Positions 45,501 to 53,370 of a stretch of 64,000 nt of DNA are shown in pieces. Every line of letters begins with the position of its first letter. Position 1 is the stretch's first letter. Source of the stretch: Stackebrandtia endophytica. GTDB taxonomy: Bacteria > Actinomycetota > Actinomycetes > Mycobacteriales > Micromonosporaceae. The position numbers and the translations under genes were made by a program. The stretch covers positions 620,001-684,000 of the forward strand of contig NZ_VFOW01000001.1 in the NCBI RefSeq assembly GCF_006716355.1. Direction: 5' to 3'. The notes below the pieces were generated by a model that worked only from the letters and a program-made list of their open reading frames with translations, made no database searches and was not told the origin of the DNA.

Positions 45501-46530
45501 GACACTAGATATATACCGACAAGTCCCCGTTGCCATCAATCGGTCTCGACGAGAGAACCCGTGGAACTTTGAATTTCGCCAAGGCTTGTTCAACATCACA
45601 GATGACCATGACTCCTTCCGCACAACGGAATTCTTGGAAGCTGAGGAATGGCTTCGCGTCGGAAATGCATTTCATAAAGATCAACATCGCATGCTACCAA
45701 TGCACGAAGGTCGAATGGGGCATCATTACAACCATCGATTTTCCAATTCCGACAGTGAAATGCCGACATCGTCTATCGACCTCAAAAAGCCTGACTATTT
45801 GCCGCAGCCAGAGTTCTGGGTAGCCGATGAAGAGGTAAACGAAAGAGCCGAACGACGCGGCATATTGCATCACAACGGGATACTGGTTCATCGCCGAGTA
45901 GCACGCACCACCGATGAACGCACAGCCATTGCATCTATTATCCCATTTGGGGCCGTGTCGAATGGCTGGATAATCACCATCGGCCCGAGTCCGGCAGAAC
46001 TGATTCTTCTAGTAGCGACATACAATTCGTTCGTGTATGACTACTGCCTTCGGAACAGCCTAACCCAGCCTAGTATTCCCCAAAGCACATCAGAACAACT
46101 CCCGGTTCCACTACCGTCCCATATGCGAATCCATCAACATTTCATTACCCCGCGTGTCCTGGAACTCACCTACACCGCGTATGACATGACACCCTTCGCT
46201 CGGGACCTAGGCGATAACGGACCACCGTTTGTTTGGGTTGACGAGCGGCGGGCGGTCATGCGGGCTGAGCTAGATGCGTTGTTCTTTCTCCTGTATGGCA
46301 TCGAGCGGGACGACGTGGACTACATCATGGAGACCTTCCCAATTGTCAAGAAGAAAGACATCGCCGCCCATGGCAACTACCTGACCAAGGACCGCATCCT
46401 GGCAATCTATGACCGGATGACCGAGGCTGGCGTTTCCATCGAACACCCGGCAATCGACGGCGAGAACTTCGCCAGCGAACTCGGTCCATTGCCCGGCAAC
46501 GGCCCCCGCCATCCACCGCAGGACCGGTGA
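42523..46530 (+). CDS. Adenine-specific DNA methyltransferase, PglX/DrmMI/Eco57I-like
   Basis: The 1,335-residue protein has SAM-binding motif I DPACGSGHF at 496-504 and catalytic motif IV NPPW at 778-781, as in Eco57I-type and BREX PglX (BrxX) N6-adenine methyltransferases and class 1 DISARM DrmMI. The N-terminal 450 residues are helical, with the KTTGAYYTPSPLIDRLL signature just before motif I. From just after NPPW (about base 44,865) to about 46,200, covering the likely target-recognition part, base composition turns visibly AT-richer with different codon use. This suggests a swapped specificity domain. It methylates host DNA as self-marking by inference; it could also act with the helicases. 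Confidence 0.9.
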   Translation: MNAVASHTAVVTKGGLLPADLLERIAEGQALDGAKAADYAVIGRRTVTDDAERHWEYLKSAWRELRRELPDAASDPSGMTARYWLEPLFAELGFGRLIPVEEAGIPSDDGGKTFPISHRWGHVPIHFVDWAEDLESRPRAGRPAPHSLVQECLNRTDEHLWAIVTNGRQLRLLRDSSALAGTAYVEFDLAAIFDAELVSEFVLLYRLLHVSRFEVVQGAPVSTCWLEKWRLAAIADGVRALDQLRDGVERALRTLGTGFLSHPRNGGILDGLDATRLHKALLRLTYRLLFLFVAEDREALHPPDADETAVERYRRYYSTARLRDHARRRRGTSHSDQYQALRLVLDALGSEGGQPRLAIPGLGGLFDHTEADTVLDGMALSNEYLLRAVRHLAVIADQGTRRNRVVDYRHLDAEELGSVYESLLELEPKYSRAERRFELVALSGNQRKTTGAYYTPSPLIDRLLDTTLDPVIDATVERGEQHGDIERELLGLTVCDPACGSGHFLVAAARRIAKRLASVREQTPEPTPTALRGALRDVIGRCIFGVDINPMAVELAKVSLWLEALEPGKPLGFLDAHIKCGNALVGALPSLVAGGVPDEAWTAIEGDDRKYAAKLKKRNKAERERSESGADQALFSVVDAMNLANTELAEQLRQVTLAPDGDLSQVRAQAKAYERWSNSSPYLRARGLADTWCAAFFWHKTEEAPPAPTHEMFRELTTGGFDTFTGSAILDEATRLRNQHGFFHWHLEFPEVFDVPESVVGVDPATGWNGGFSAVVGNPPWENIELKEQEFFAIRDPDVAILAGGHRKKAISELHIENPNLAYEYKEALRKVKALPKYVSNSGNYPLYARGMREVKGANRYKTDALFTELVGKLTTKLGQFGLIVPTGIATDAVTQFLFRAITHSNTLVAVFDFENQARRFFPAVHASYKFCIFSVAGQSVPGRTAKFAFFLHDPAELDVLERSFTLKSQDIVILNPNTGTCPTFRRGRDAELTLDIYRQVPVAINRSRRENPWNFEFRQGLFNITDDHDSFRTTEFLEAEEWLRVGNAFHKDQHRMLPMHEGRMGHHYNHRFSNSDSEMPTSSIDLKKPDYLPQPEFWVADEEVNERAERRGILHHNGILVHRRVARTTDERTAIASIIPFGAVSNGWIITIGPSPAELILLVATYNSFVYDYCLRNSLTQPSIPQSTSEQLPVPLPSHMRIHQHFITPRVLELTYTAYDMTPFARDLGDNGPPFVWVDERRAVMRAELDALFFLLYGIERDDVDYIMETFPIVKKKDIAAHGNYLTKDRILAIYDRMTEAGVSIEHPAIDGENFASELGPLPGNGPRHPPQDR

Positions 46531-46770
46531 TCCACAAGCCATGGATCGATGTCAGCTCGTATACGAACAGCCGAGTTGCCATTCCTTCCAAGCCGAGCCA
46601 TTCCGAAGCCACCGAACGCCAGCGCAACCACCATGCCCGACCCACGGGTTTAGTTGCGATCGAACAAGGACGCTCGATCCCCGAGGCAGCGATTTCGCAA
46701 GCAGTCAACACAGCCAAGATGTCGGAAGGACCTTATGAGCCCTTATGCGACCGCCTCGGTGACGGCCCAT
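46531..46770. other. Junction between methyltransferase gene and IS remnant
   Basis: About 240 bases without a convincing gene. A frame from the GTG overlapping the methyltransferase stop (46527-46772, 81 codons) has no recognisable product. The insertion sequence may have separated a former downstream gene, but nothing here proves it. Confidence 0.4.
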
Positions 46771-47650
46771 AGAGCTTCTATCAAGTTTCTGGTGTGACCT
46801 CGCTGTGGATCGGGTGGGCGGCTTGGTTTGATGGTGGGGTGGCTGCGCCGTGGATAGTGGATGATGACTTGTGGAGTGTGGTGGAGCCGTTGTTGCCGCC
46901 GCATCGGCCGGGGCGGCGTGGCCCGGTTCCGATTGATGACCGTAAATGCTTGCAGGGGATTCTGTTCGTCCTGTTCACCGGTATCGGGTGGGAGGATCTA
47001 CCGCAGGAGCTGGGGTTCGGTTCCGGTATGACCTGTTGGCGGGGCCTGAGACGCTGGACCGACGCGGGCGTGTTCGATCGTCTTCATCGGGTGCTGCTGG
47101 CTGAATTGAATGCGGCCGGTGAGCTGGACTGGTCGAAGGCTTTTGAATCGACGCGGGGCACATCAGGTCTAAAAAGGGGGCTCATGCGTGGGGCCTTCTC
47201 CAGTCGATCGTCGACGTCCTGGGTCCAAACACCACGTGGTCTTTGGACGGAAAAGGCATACCGCTCGCCGTGGTGACCACCGGCGGCAACATCGCTGATA
47301 TCACCGCAGCCGAAGACCTGGTAGAAGCCATACCACCCATCGCCGGCCGACGAGGCAGACCACGCCGCCGACCTGATGTGATCCTCGCCGACAAGGGCTA
47401 TGACTCCCGAAAGTTCCGAGAAGCATTGCAGGCCAATGGCATCGTTGCGATCATCCCGAAACGCGGCACGAAAGGCATCATCGGGCTCGGCAAGATCCGG
47501 TGGGTCGTTGAACGCACCATCTCCTGGCTCCACCAGTACAAACGCCTAGCCATCCGCTGGGAACACCACACCGAACTCCACAACGCACCCATCTCACTCG
47601 CCTGCGCCCTCATCTGCTGGAGACGACTCAAGCAAACGAGATAGACGTTT
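46770..47650 (+). mobile_element. IS5-family insertion sequence remnant
   Basis: Short imperfect terminal inverted repeats, TCTATCaaGTTT (46777-46788) and AAACgaGATAGA (47634-47645, reverse complement TCTATCtcGTTT), flank a transposase region. The element is about 0.87 kb, the usual size of IS5/IS1031-type elements. Exact ends and target duplication could not be fixed. The transposase is broken (see separate entry), so the element cannot move by itself. Confidence 0.8.
46794..47644 (+). pseudogene. Broken IS5-type transposase
   Basis: The N-terminal part (WIVDDDLWSVVEPLLPPHRPG, then GIGWEDLPQELGFGSG) is a DUF4096-type start. The C-terminal part (DGKGIPLAVVTTGGNIADI, ILADKGYD, RWVVERTISWLHQYKRLA) is the DDE domain. 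Reading conserved blocks in order needs at least three frame changes. One lies near 47,145, before HIRSKKGAHAWG; one near 47,200, before PSPVDRRRPGSKHHVV; one near 47,240, before DGKGIP. A single programmed shift cannot explain this, so it is decayed. Confidence 0.85.
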
Positions 47651-47660
47651 AAAGGGACGT

Positions 47661-47861
47661 TCAATCGGTACCGGAGATCTCAGCCAGTAGACTTTGCCAG
47701 TCAGCGCGGCTGAGGACCAGTATCCCGCCTAGCGGGAACTTGCTGTCACGAGCGGCGATCTCATTGAAGCAGAGCGCGACCTCGACACAGGTATTTCCAT
47801 TGTTACCACTGCTCTTGCTGGGCTTCCGCCACGGCAGGGATGCCACGACCGGTGTAGTCAT
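47661..47861 (-). CDS. DUF397 family protein
   Basis: The 66-residue protein has the DUF397 pattern: WRKPSKSSGNNGNTCVEVA, the RDSKFPLGGILVLSRADW block and a short helical end. DUF397 proteins pair with XRE/DUF5753 regulators in actinomycetes (for example next to whiJ- or abaA-like genes) and are thought to modulate them in developmental control; some pairs behave like toxin-antitoxin modules. Its start overlaps the regulator's stop by 4 bases. Confidence 0.9.
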   Translation of the reverse strand: MTTPVVASLPWRKPSKSSGNNGNTCVEVALCFNEIAARDSKFPLGGILVLSRADWQSLLAEISGTD

Positions 47862-48700
47862 CTCAGGTTCTTTCTCATAGCACCAACCAGTTCCAGCGAT
47901 TCTGCCCCTGAAAGGCTACCGCGAAGTATGCGCGCGAAATCCGCCGCCTGATCATCGATCGCGGCACGGCTCTCGAGGAAGACATTCATGCTTCCAGTCT
48001 GCGTGACCGCGATGATCTCCAGCGGTTGCGGCAGCGTGAAAATGGTGAACTCACCTTGCAGTGCGGTCTTTGCCGCCGCCTCGAATGTCAGGACGCGGAT
48101 ATCTACATTGGGCGATTGGGCCATCCTGAGTAGGTGATCGAACTGCTGACGCATCACCGCCTCGTCCCCCACCTGACATCGCAGTGCCGCTTCGTACAGA
48201 ACTATCTGGATCTGAGGGCTCGTCTCAACTTCGAACAGATCCTGACGCTTCTTACGAAAACTCAACCATCGTCTCGCCTGTGCAGACGATTTGGCATGAG
48301 AATCGACACCGATAAGCGCTTCCATGTAGCCCGACGTTTGCAGCAATCCAGGCACCAACAATGGCTCGAAGACCTGCAGTTCGGTTGCATGCCACTCACA
48401 CCAGACATAGTCCAGCAGGTCTCGGTTCACATCCCCGACGTGAGGGCTCCACCATCCACCCACCTGGAGCGCGTGAGCCGTCGCGGCGATCTGACTCTGC
48501 ACGCTTTGCGGAATCCCATAGCAACCCAGCAAACGCTCTACGAGCTCTGGACTGGGAATTCTCTGCCCGTTCTCAAAACGACTCACCATGCTGCGGTCTT
48601 GTCCCAGTCCGGAGGCAGCTTCGTCAATCGACTTGCGCGCGACCAGGCGTAGGCCCTTCAGCGCACTTCCCCACAGGCGGTTGAGCGGCGACACAGTCAT
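47858..48700 (-). CDS. XRE-family regulator with DUF5753 domain
   Basis: The 280-residue protein has an N-terminal HTH (LRLVARKSIDEAASGLGQDR, then SMVSRFENGQRIPSPELVERLL). A DUF5753 domain of about 180 residues follows (EPLLVPGLLQTSGYMEALI, then VLYEAALRCQVGDEAVMRQQ). This is the standard partner of DUF397. The upstream region carries a cluster of TGTGAC boxes shared with the divergent small gene, a likely operator. Confidence 0.9.
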   Translation of the reverse strand: MTVSPLNRLWGSALKGLRLVARKSIDEAASGLGQDRSMVSRFENGQRIPSPELVERLLGCYGIPQSVQSQIAATAHALQVGGWWSPHVGDVNRDLLDYVWCEWHATELQVFEPLLVPGLLQTSGYMEALIGVDSHAKSSAQARRWLSFRKKRQDLFEVETSPQIQIVLYEAALRCQVGDEAVMRQQFDHLLRMAQSPNVDIRVLTFEAAAKTALQGEFTIFTLPQPLEIIAVTQTGSMNVFLESRAAIDDQAADFARILRGSLSGAESLELVGAMRKNLR

Positions 48701-48755
48701 GGCTTGATATTTACACGCCCTTCACTCAGGTGACCGGGCAGAGACCCGACACGCG

Positions 48756-48805
48756 TCTGTCACATGTGACATTCAATGTGACATTTGTGAGATGATTGTG
48801 ACAGA
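48756..48805. promoter_or_regulatory. Clustered TGTGAC boxes in XRE divergent region
   Basis: A perfect 9-bp inverted repeat TCTGTCACA (48756-48764) / TGTGACAGA (48797-48805) encloses TCACATGTGA (48760-48769) and a tandem repeat TGTGACATT at 48765 and 48777 (12 bp apart). Four TGTGAC boxes in 50 bp between divergent genes suggest cooperative binding by the XRE regulator. Confidence 0.6.
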
Positions 48806-48835
48806 TCTTGTCGATGCGCGAGAAAGGGCACTGTC

Positions 48836-49138
48836 ATGAACGACTCCACACCGGAACCTTGTCTTCCCGTATTCCGGAGCGAACAGTGGGATGCACAGGT
48901 GAACCAGATGGTGCACCGGATGGCGCCGACGCGATTCTCTGTGGTGGGGCATGATCCAGCTACGGAAGACTCGGCAATCCTGGCGTGGGGACTGGATTAC
49001 GGCAACGGTGAGGTCATCGTGGACTCCGTACGCGACAACCGCCGCTGGTACGTCACCTCACCAGAAGACGTATTCAAGTACTTCCCCCGAGCTCCCGGCA
49101 ATGGTCTCGAGATCATCTGGATCGACAATCCGACTTGA
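48836..49138 (+). CDS. Hypothetical protein divergent from XRE/DUF397
   Basis: A 100-residue protein behind an AAAGGG site, 30 bases after the TGTGAC cluster. It has a mixed alpha/beta pattern (TRFSVVGHDPATEDSAILAW, then VIVDSVRDNRRWYVTSPEDV) and acidic bias. I do not recognise the family; small proteins of this kind often accompany XRE/DUF397 loci in actinomycetes. A strong hairpin terminator follows. Probably controlled by the divergent regulator. Confidence 0.65.
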   Translation: MNDSTPEPCLPVFRSEQWDAQVNQMVHRMAPTRFSVVGHDPATEDSAILAWGLDYGNGEVIVDSVRDNRRWYVTSPEDVFKYFPRAPGNGLEIIWIDNPT

Positions 49139-49145
49139 CTCGCGG

Positions 49146-49181
49146 TGTGGTGGTACGTCGAACAACAGACGTACCACCACA
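49146..49181 (+). terminator. Strong terminator of the small divergent gene
   Basis: TGTGGTGGTACGTC and GACGTACCACCACA form a perfect 14-bp stem with an 8-base loop, 7 bases past the stop codon. No U-tract. Confidence 0.8.
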
Positions 49182-49393
49182 CAGTCAGCGCGAATAGTCT
49201 CTGCCGGTGGGATGAGACTCCAAGCGCCCGGCAGCAGTGTCCGGACCGTTCCCACCCCCCAAGTGGCCCGCACTGCTGACCACACTCAACCCGCCCAGGC
49301 CGATTAAAGGCCACCGCTGATGCTCATGGTGTTGACCGGCGAAGACAGCAGCTTGCGTGTTTCAGCCCCCGACGGATCATCCTTTCGTAGGAT

Positions 49394-49423
49394 GCACTTA
49401 GTGCGTTTATTGCGAATAATTCG
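49394..49423. promoter_or_regulatory. Candidate autoregulatory operators of the HTH/PIN module
   Basis: Two short palindromes, GCACT-t-AGTGC (49394-49404) and CGAAT-a-ATTCG (49413-49423), lie 19 bp centre to centre, directly before the ribosome-binding site (AAGGAGGTG) of the antitoxin-like gene. The spacing is consistent with antitoxin dimers. Confidence 0.45.
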
Positions 49424-49441
49424 GTTAGAAGGAGGTGCACC

Positions 49442-49906
49442 ATGCCCAGTTTTGCTTCGCTCGGGTCGGTTCGGCCCGGCGCCGTCGACGCTGACGTTGC
49501 CGCGCGAGCGTCCCGCCGGATCAGGGATTATCTAGCAAGTCATCCGGAGGCCCCCGAGGTCGTCGAGATAGAGATGGAACACGGCGAGCCGACCCTGGTG
49601 CTGCCGCGTCAAGCGGTGGTCATGTTCGCTCAAATTCTCACGCACCTGGCCGAGGGCGAGGGAGTCTCGGTGATCCCATCTCATGCCGAACTGACAACCC
49701 AACAAGCAGCACACATGTTGAACGTTTCGCGGCCGTTCCTGATCGGTCTTCTGGACTCGGGTGAGATACCACATCGCAAGGTAGGTCGGCACAGGCGAGT
49801 CAAGTTCACGGACTTGCAGGCGTACCTGCGCAGGGATGATGCGAAACGGCGAGAGGTCGCCGATGAACTCAGTGCCTTGAGTCAAGAATTGGGGCTGTAC
49901 GAGTGA
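49442..49906 (+). CDS. HTH/excisionase-type antitoxin
   Basis: The 154-residue protein carries a MerR/excisionase-like HTH (LTTQQAAHMLNVSRPFLIGL, then LDSGEIPHRKVGRHRRVKFTD, residues about 80-120). It ends in a helical tail (KRREVADELSALSQELGLYE) suited to wrap the toxin. Paired with a PIN-domain gene by a 4-base overlap, it is the likely antitoxin and autorepressor of a type II module. An excellent AAGGAGGTG site precedes ATG 49442. Confidence 0.85.
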   Translation: MPSFASLGSVRPGAVDADVAARASRRIRDYLASHPEAPEVVEIEMEHGEPTLVLPRQAVVMFAQILTHLAEGEGVSVIPSHAELTTQQAAHMLNVSRPFLIGLLDSGEIPHRKVGRHRRVKFTDLQAYLRRDDAKRREVADELSALSQELGLYE

Positions 49907-50457
49907 CGATGACCGTGGTGTACGACGCCAACGTGCTGTACCCGAACGCCCTGCGGGATCTTCTCATCCGACTCGCCCAAACCGACCTGATACGGGCGCG
50001 GTGGACTGAGCAGATTCTGGATGAGATGTTCAGAGCGTTGTCTCGTACCAGATCGCATATCCCGGCATCGAAGCACGAGAAGCTGCGATCACTGATGAAC
50101 GCCTCGGTCCGCGACTGCCTGGTCACTGGCTATGAACCTCTTATAGCCGGGATCGATCTGCCCGACCCAGACGATCGCCACGTCGTCGCGGCCGCCCTCC
50201 GGTGTCGCGCCGACCTTATCGTCACGTTCAACCTCGGTGATTTCCCGGACGATAAGCTGACTGACCTTTCGGTATCGGCGATCAGCCCAGACGACTTCCT
50301 GCTCGACCTCATCGGGCTTGACACAAAAGTCGTCTGGGCCTGCATCCAGCAGATCGTGGACTCCCGTACCAACCCTCCTGCGTCAATCGATGACGTACTC
50401 GGGCAACTGGAACGATCCGGAATCATCGAAGCCACGGCCGTGCTAAGAATTAGCTGA
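49903..50457 (+). CDS. PIN-domain toxin (RNase)
   Basis: The 184-residue protein has the PIN acidic residues: Asp in VVYDANVLYPN near the N-terminus, Glu in QILDEMFRAL, and Asp residues in LPDPDDRHVVAAAL with a further Asp-rich patch (NLGDFPDD). PIN toxins cleave tRNA or rRNA. It is longer than VapC (about 130 residues) because of a C-terminal extension of about 45 residues. The GTG 49903 overlaps the antitoxin stop; ATG 49909 is an alternative start. Its 3' end overlaps the end of the convergent pPIWI-RE gene by 8 bases. Confidence 0.85.
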   Translation: MTMTVVYDANVLYPNALRDLLIRLAQTDLIRARWTEQILDEMFRALSRTRSHIPASKHEKLRSLMNASVRDCLVTGYEPLIAGIDLPDPDDRHVVAAALRCRADLIVTFNLGDFPDDKLTDLSVSAISPDDFLLDLIGLDTKVVWACIQQIVDSRTNPPASIDDVLGQLERSGIIEATAVLRIS

Positions 50458-53359
50458 CGTCTCTCAGCTCGCTGAAACCATCGAGCTCGGGTTGGTCGCT
50501 GGAAGCAGCGTCTTCTTCTGGCATTTCTTCCTCGGCTGCCGGGTAGGCGTAATCACCGATGTCCTCGGCCAGCTTGAGCGCCAACGGCCACCCAAGGCCG
50601 TTGCGGTGCTCGGAGACAAACCGTTGCTGGTGAGCGAACAGCGCCCAATCCTGCGGATGGTCGGCCTCCTGGAGACCCGTGACCGCAATCTCCATCAGAG
50701 TCGGCTGAGGTAGGTTTGCCTGCGCTTGAGGACCTCGCAACTTCCCGGTGCCGCTGATCCACGCGGACATTTTGCTTGTTCGGCGGTCCGCCTTGCTGAG
50801 ATTCTCGTTCTTCTCAGCGACGCTGTAGTACACCCGATCAGAATCATCCACCTGGTGCCAAAAACCCGCCGTGAGGCCAGCCTCTCGGTCTTCCCACTTC
50901 GTGTCCGCGGCATGATCCGGTGCCCACCAGTCGGGGGTCTCGTAGTTGCCGCAACCTCGACGAACCCTGACCACTCGCAGCTTCGAGCCCAAGAGCGACA
51001 AGCGCTGTACCGGCCCCGAACCCAACTGGAGCTTGTCCGCCTGGACCTTTCCGTCTTGCAACCAATCCCACCGTTGTCGGCTGTTGTCCGCAGCCATCAG
51101 CACCAGGGTCGGTTCGTTGCGGAGGTCCGACAGCGTGGTACGGATGAACCGGGCGTATATGTGCTTCTGCTTGGTCTCGCTGTCGGCTTCCTCGCCACGT
51201 TCCAACATCAACGCAACGTGCCGCAACACCTCGGGGTAAGTGCGCCAGCCCGTCATATCCGGGGTCTTAGCCATGATCCGCTGGCTACCGGGTCGAATCA
51301 GCACCGCGACCGGGGTGTACTGGTCCCGTTTGTTGAGTGTGGTCTTATTCTTCTTGATCAGCCAGAACGCCACCTGGTTCAGCTCTTTGGGGATGGCGTC
51401 GCCCACGGTGTGCTGCGCGATAAATCGCACTCCGATTGCACGCAGGCCGTCCTCCCAGGAGGATTTCGCGCGCGACGACAACGAGCCGTCCACAGCGTCG
51501 TATTGGTCGTCGTCCACCTGCGGCGGAGTGATGAACTGGGTGACCTTTCCGGCCATCGCAGCACCTCGCCGAATCGCCTGCTTGGGGTCGCGCAGACCGG
51601 CTTTGCGTCCGAAGTCATCGACGAAGTCCGGACGATTCGGCAGCTCGACGAACACCAGTTCGCTGTCCTCGGCGAGGGATGCCAAGTGTCGCTCAGTGTC
51701 CTCGGCGCGCTGCTGCTTGGCGGCATCGTGAACTTTTCCGGCCGTTGGGGTCGAGCCGCCGGTCAGCAGCGGTTGCCCAAGTTCACCACGAGGCCGCGCG
51801 TGGATTCGCACCACGACCGTATCGGCGTCCAAACAGTAGTCAAACCGTCCAGTAGCCGGGTCTTCAGTGACGTCACAGTCGGCGTCAAGACACTCGCGCG
51901 CGGCCGTCACGATCGCCTCCCGGACCTCGTCGCTCTCATACAGCAGGTGGATCCGAACCTCATCGCGATCGGTGGCCTCCGACAGAAGCAGCCGCCAAGC
52001 CTCGGCTGCGGCCTCGGAGTTACGCGCAGCCTTGTCCTTCGCGCGCTGCTGTGCCAGGAGTTTCTTCTCGGCTGCGGCCAGCTCCTTCGTGTACTTCGCG
52101 ACCGTTTCGGCGTCGTCATTGTCGGGAGCCACCGGGAACTCCACGGTGGGAAAGGTCCGCTGCACTTTCGGTACCTGAAATACGGGTTTGTCGTTCCTAA
52201 CGGCTCGCCCCAGGTCGCCCATCTGGACATACTCCGGTTCAAGGGCCCGACCGGCCCACTCCAGCAACCTCAGGCGTTCGGTCGGTGAAAAACCCAGCTG
52301 GACATTGTGCTTCCCGGACATGGCGTTGCCGTGAGTGACCGCGGCTTGAGTTCCATCACGGTTGTCGAGATAGGCGTAACTGTCCTTGCGCAATTCGGTC
52401 AGGTCGGGGAAGCGGCTTGCCGCCCCCAGCCGGGCCAGCATCTCGCCTGATCCGCCGAAACGCCAGCTAACCTCCCGCTGTCGGCTGTTCCAGTCGATCA
52501 TCGCCCGCGACATACGCCGGGGTGCATCGGTGTCGTCGATCCATGGGTGATCAGGACGCACATAAACGCTGACACCGCGGCCCTCCGGGATACGGAACAT
52601 CGACTGATTATTCTGCTTGCCGGCCATCCAGCGATACCAGCGACGGATACCGGAGTCGAGATACAGCCGGGGTACGAGAGAGAACGGTACGGTGTGCAAT
52701 CGGACGCGTATCACCGGGGAAAAGTAGTAGGGCTTCTTGTCGCTGCCGTGTTTCAACGGCGGCCAGGCCATCAGCTCAGCGCCTCTATCGGTTGCCGTCG
52801 GCAGGAACTCGACCCGCTGGCCTTGGAACTCATACGGCGTCTGTCGTGCTATGCGGTCGGCGATGATGTCGGGCAACAACCGGTGCAGACGCTTGGCAGG
52901 TTGAGCGGTACCTCCTTCGGACAGCTCCTGTTCCCATAGGTTCACCGGAGCCGGCTCCCACAATTCGCGACTGCCCGCCACATCGAACTGCCGGAAACCC
53001 TCCTGAATCTGGCGATTCCCGACCTTGGTCCCTGAGGCGATGTCCTTGAGCCATTCCAGTAGCAGTCGACCCATGATGTTAGTCGGGATCGGGTGCTTGG
53101 TGTAGAACCAGGGTTGGTTGAGATCTTGGGCGTTTGACGCCACGTGAACAAGGTCGGGGACGACTGCCTCCACAACTCGGTTGAAGCGGCTGACCGGAAT
53201 GTAGTCGTAGGTTCCCGATTTGTTCCAGGCGATGCGGACGACATCTTGTACGGCGTCGCGCCAATGCTGCGGGAGCGTGAACGCCTGCCATAGGTCGTGG
53301 TACTCGGCGACTTCGGGATTCGGAACGAACGCGGCGGTTCGTAGGTGGTCATACGCCAT
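50450..53359 (-). CDS. pPIWI-RE protein (prokaryotic Argonaute-like)
   Basis: The 969-residue protein resembles the PIWI-RE family (N-terminal X domain formerly DUF3962, MID-like region, RNase H-fold PIWI domain formerly DUF3893). Recognised segments are the N-terminal WYRWMAGKQNNQ/YVRPDHPW region (about 240-290), the MID-like KVTQFITPPQ region with IPKELNQVAFWLIKKNKT (about 605-660), and the PIWI part. Conserved Arg/Glu positions are plausible at 795-801 (LRVVRVRR) and Glu890 (LMEIAV). PIWI-RE proteins are proposed to use RNA-guided recognition of invading R-loops or DNA. It is the last gene of a five-gene minus-strand operon. The family call is from memory. Confidence 0.82.
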   Translation of the reverse strand: MAYDHLRTAAFVPNPEVAEYHDLWQAFTLPQHWRDAVQDVVRIAWNKSGTYDYIPVSRFNRVVEAVVPDLVHVASNAQDLNQPWFYTKHPIPTNIMGRLLLEWLKDIASGTKVGNRQIQEGFRQFDVAGSRELWEPAPVNLWEQELSEGGTAQPAKRLHRLLPDIIADRIARQTPYEFQGQRVEFLPTATDRGAELMAWPPLKHGSDKKPYYFSPVIRVRLHTVPFSLVPRLYLDSGIRRWYRWMAGKQNNQSMFRIPEGRGVSVYVRPDHPWIDDTDAPRRMSRAMIDWNSRQREVSWRFGGSGEMLARLGAASRFPDLTELRKDSYAYLDNRDGTQAAVTHGNAMSGKHNVQLGFSPTERLRLLEWAGRALEPEYVQMGDLGRAVRNDKPVFQVPKVQRTFPTVEFPVAPDNDDAETVAKYTKELAAAEKKLLAQQRAKDKAARNSEAAAEAWRLLLSEATDRDEVRIHLLYESDEVREAIVTAARECLDADCDVTEDPATGRFDYCLDADTVVVRIHARPRGELGQPLLTGGSTPTAGKVHDAAKQQRAEDTERHLASLAEDSELVFVELPNRPDFVDDFGRKAGLRDPKQAIRRGAAMAGKVTQFITPPQVDDDQYDAVDGSLSSRAKSSWEDGLRAIGVRFIAQHTVGDAIPKELNQVAFWLIKKNKTTLNKRDQYTPVAVLIRPGSQRIMAKTPDMTGWRTYPEVLRHVALMLERGEEADSETKQKHIYARFIRTTLSDLRNEPTLVLMAADNSRQRWDWLQDGKVQADKLQLGSGPVQRLSLLGSKLRVVRVRRGCGNYETPDWWAPDHAADTKWEDREAGLTAGFWHQVDDSDRVYYSVAEKNENLSKADRRTSKMSAWISGTGKLRGPQAQANLPQPTLMEIAVTGLQEADHPQDWALFAHQQRFVSEHRNGLGWPLALKLAEDIGDYAYPAAEEEMPEEDAASSDQPELDGFSELRDVS

Positions 53360-53370
53360 TTCGGTCTCCC

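Noticed and set aside
33397-46530. Calling the operon a BREX type 2 (Pgl) system
   Set aside because: A kinase and a PglX-like methyltransferase are present, but PglY and PglZ are not, and the kinase is fused to a helicase.
46527-46772. 81-codon frame after the methyltransferase gene
   Set aside because: No ribosome-binding site beyond the overlap and no recognisable product; it ends at the IS boundary.
47140-47245. Programmed frameshift in the IS transposase
   Set aside because: AAAAAGG is slippery-like, but at least three separate frame changes are needed, so decay is the simpler explanation.
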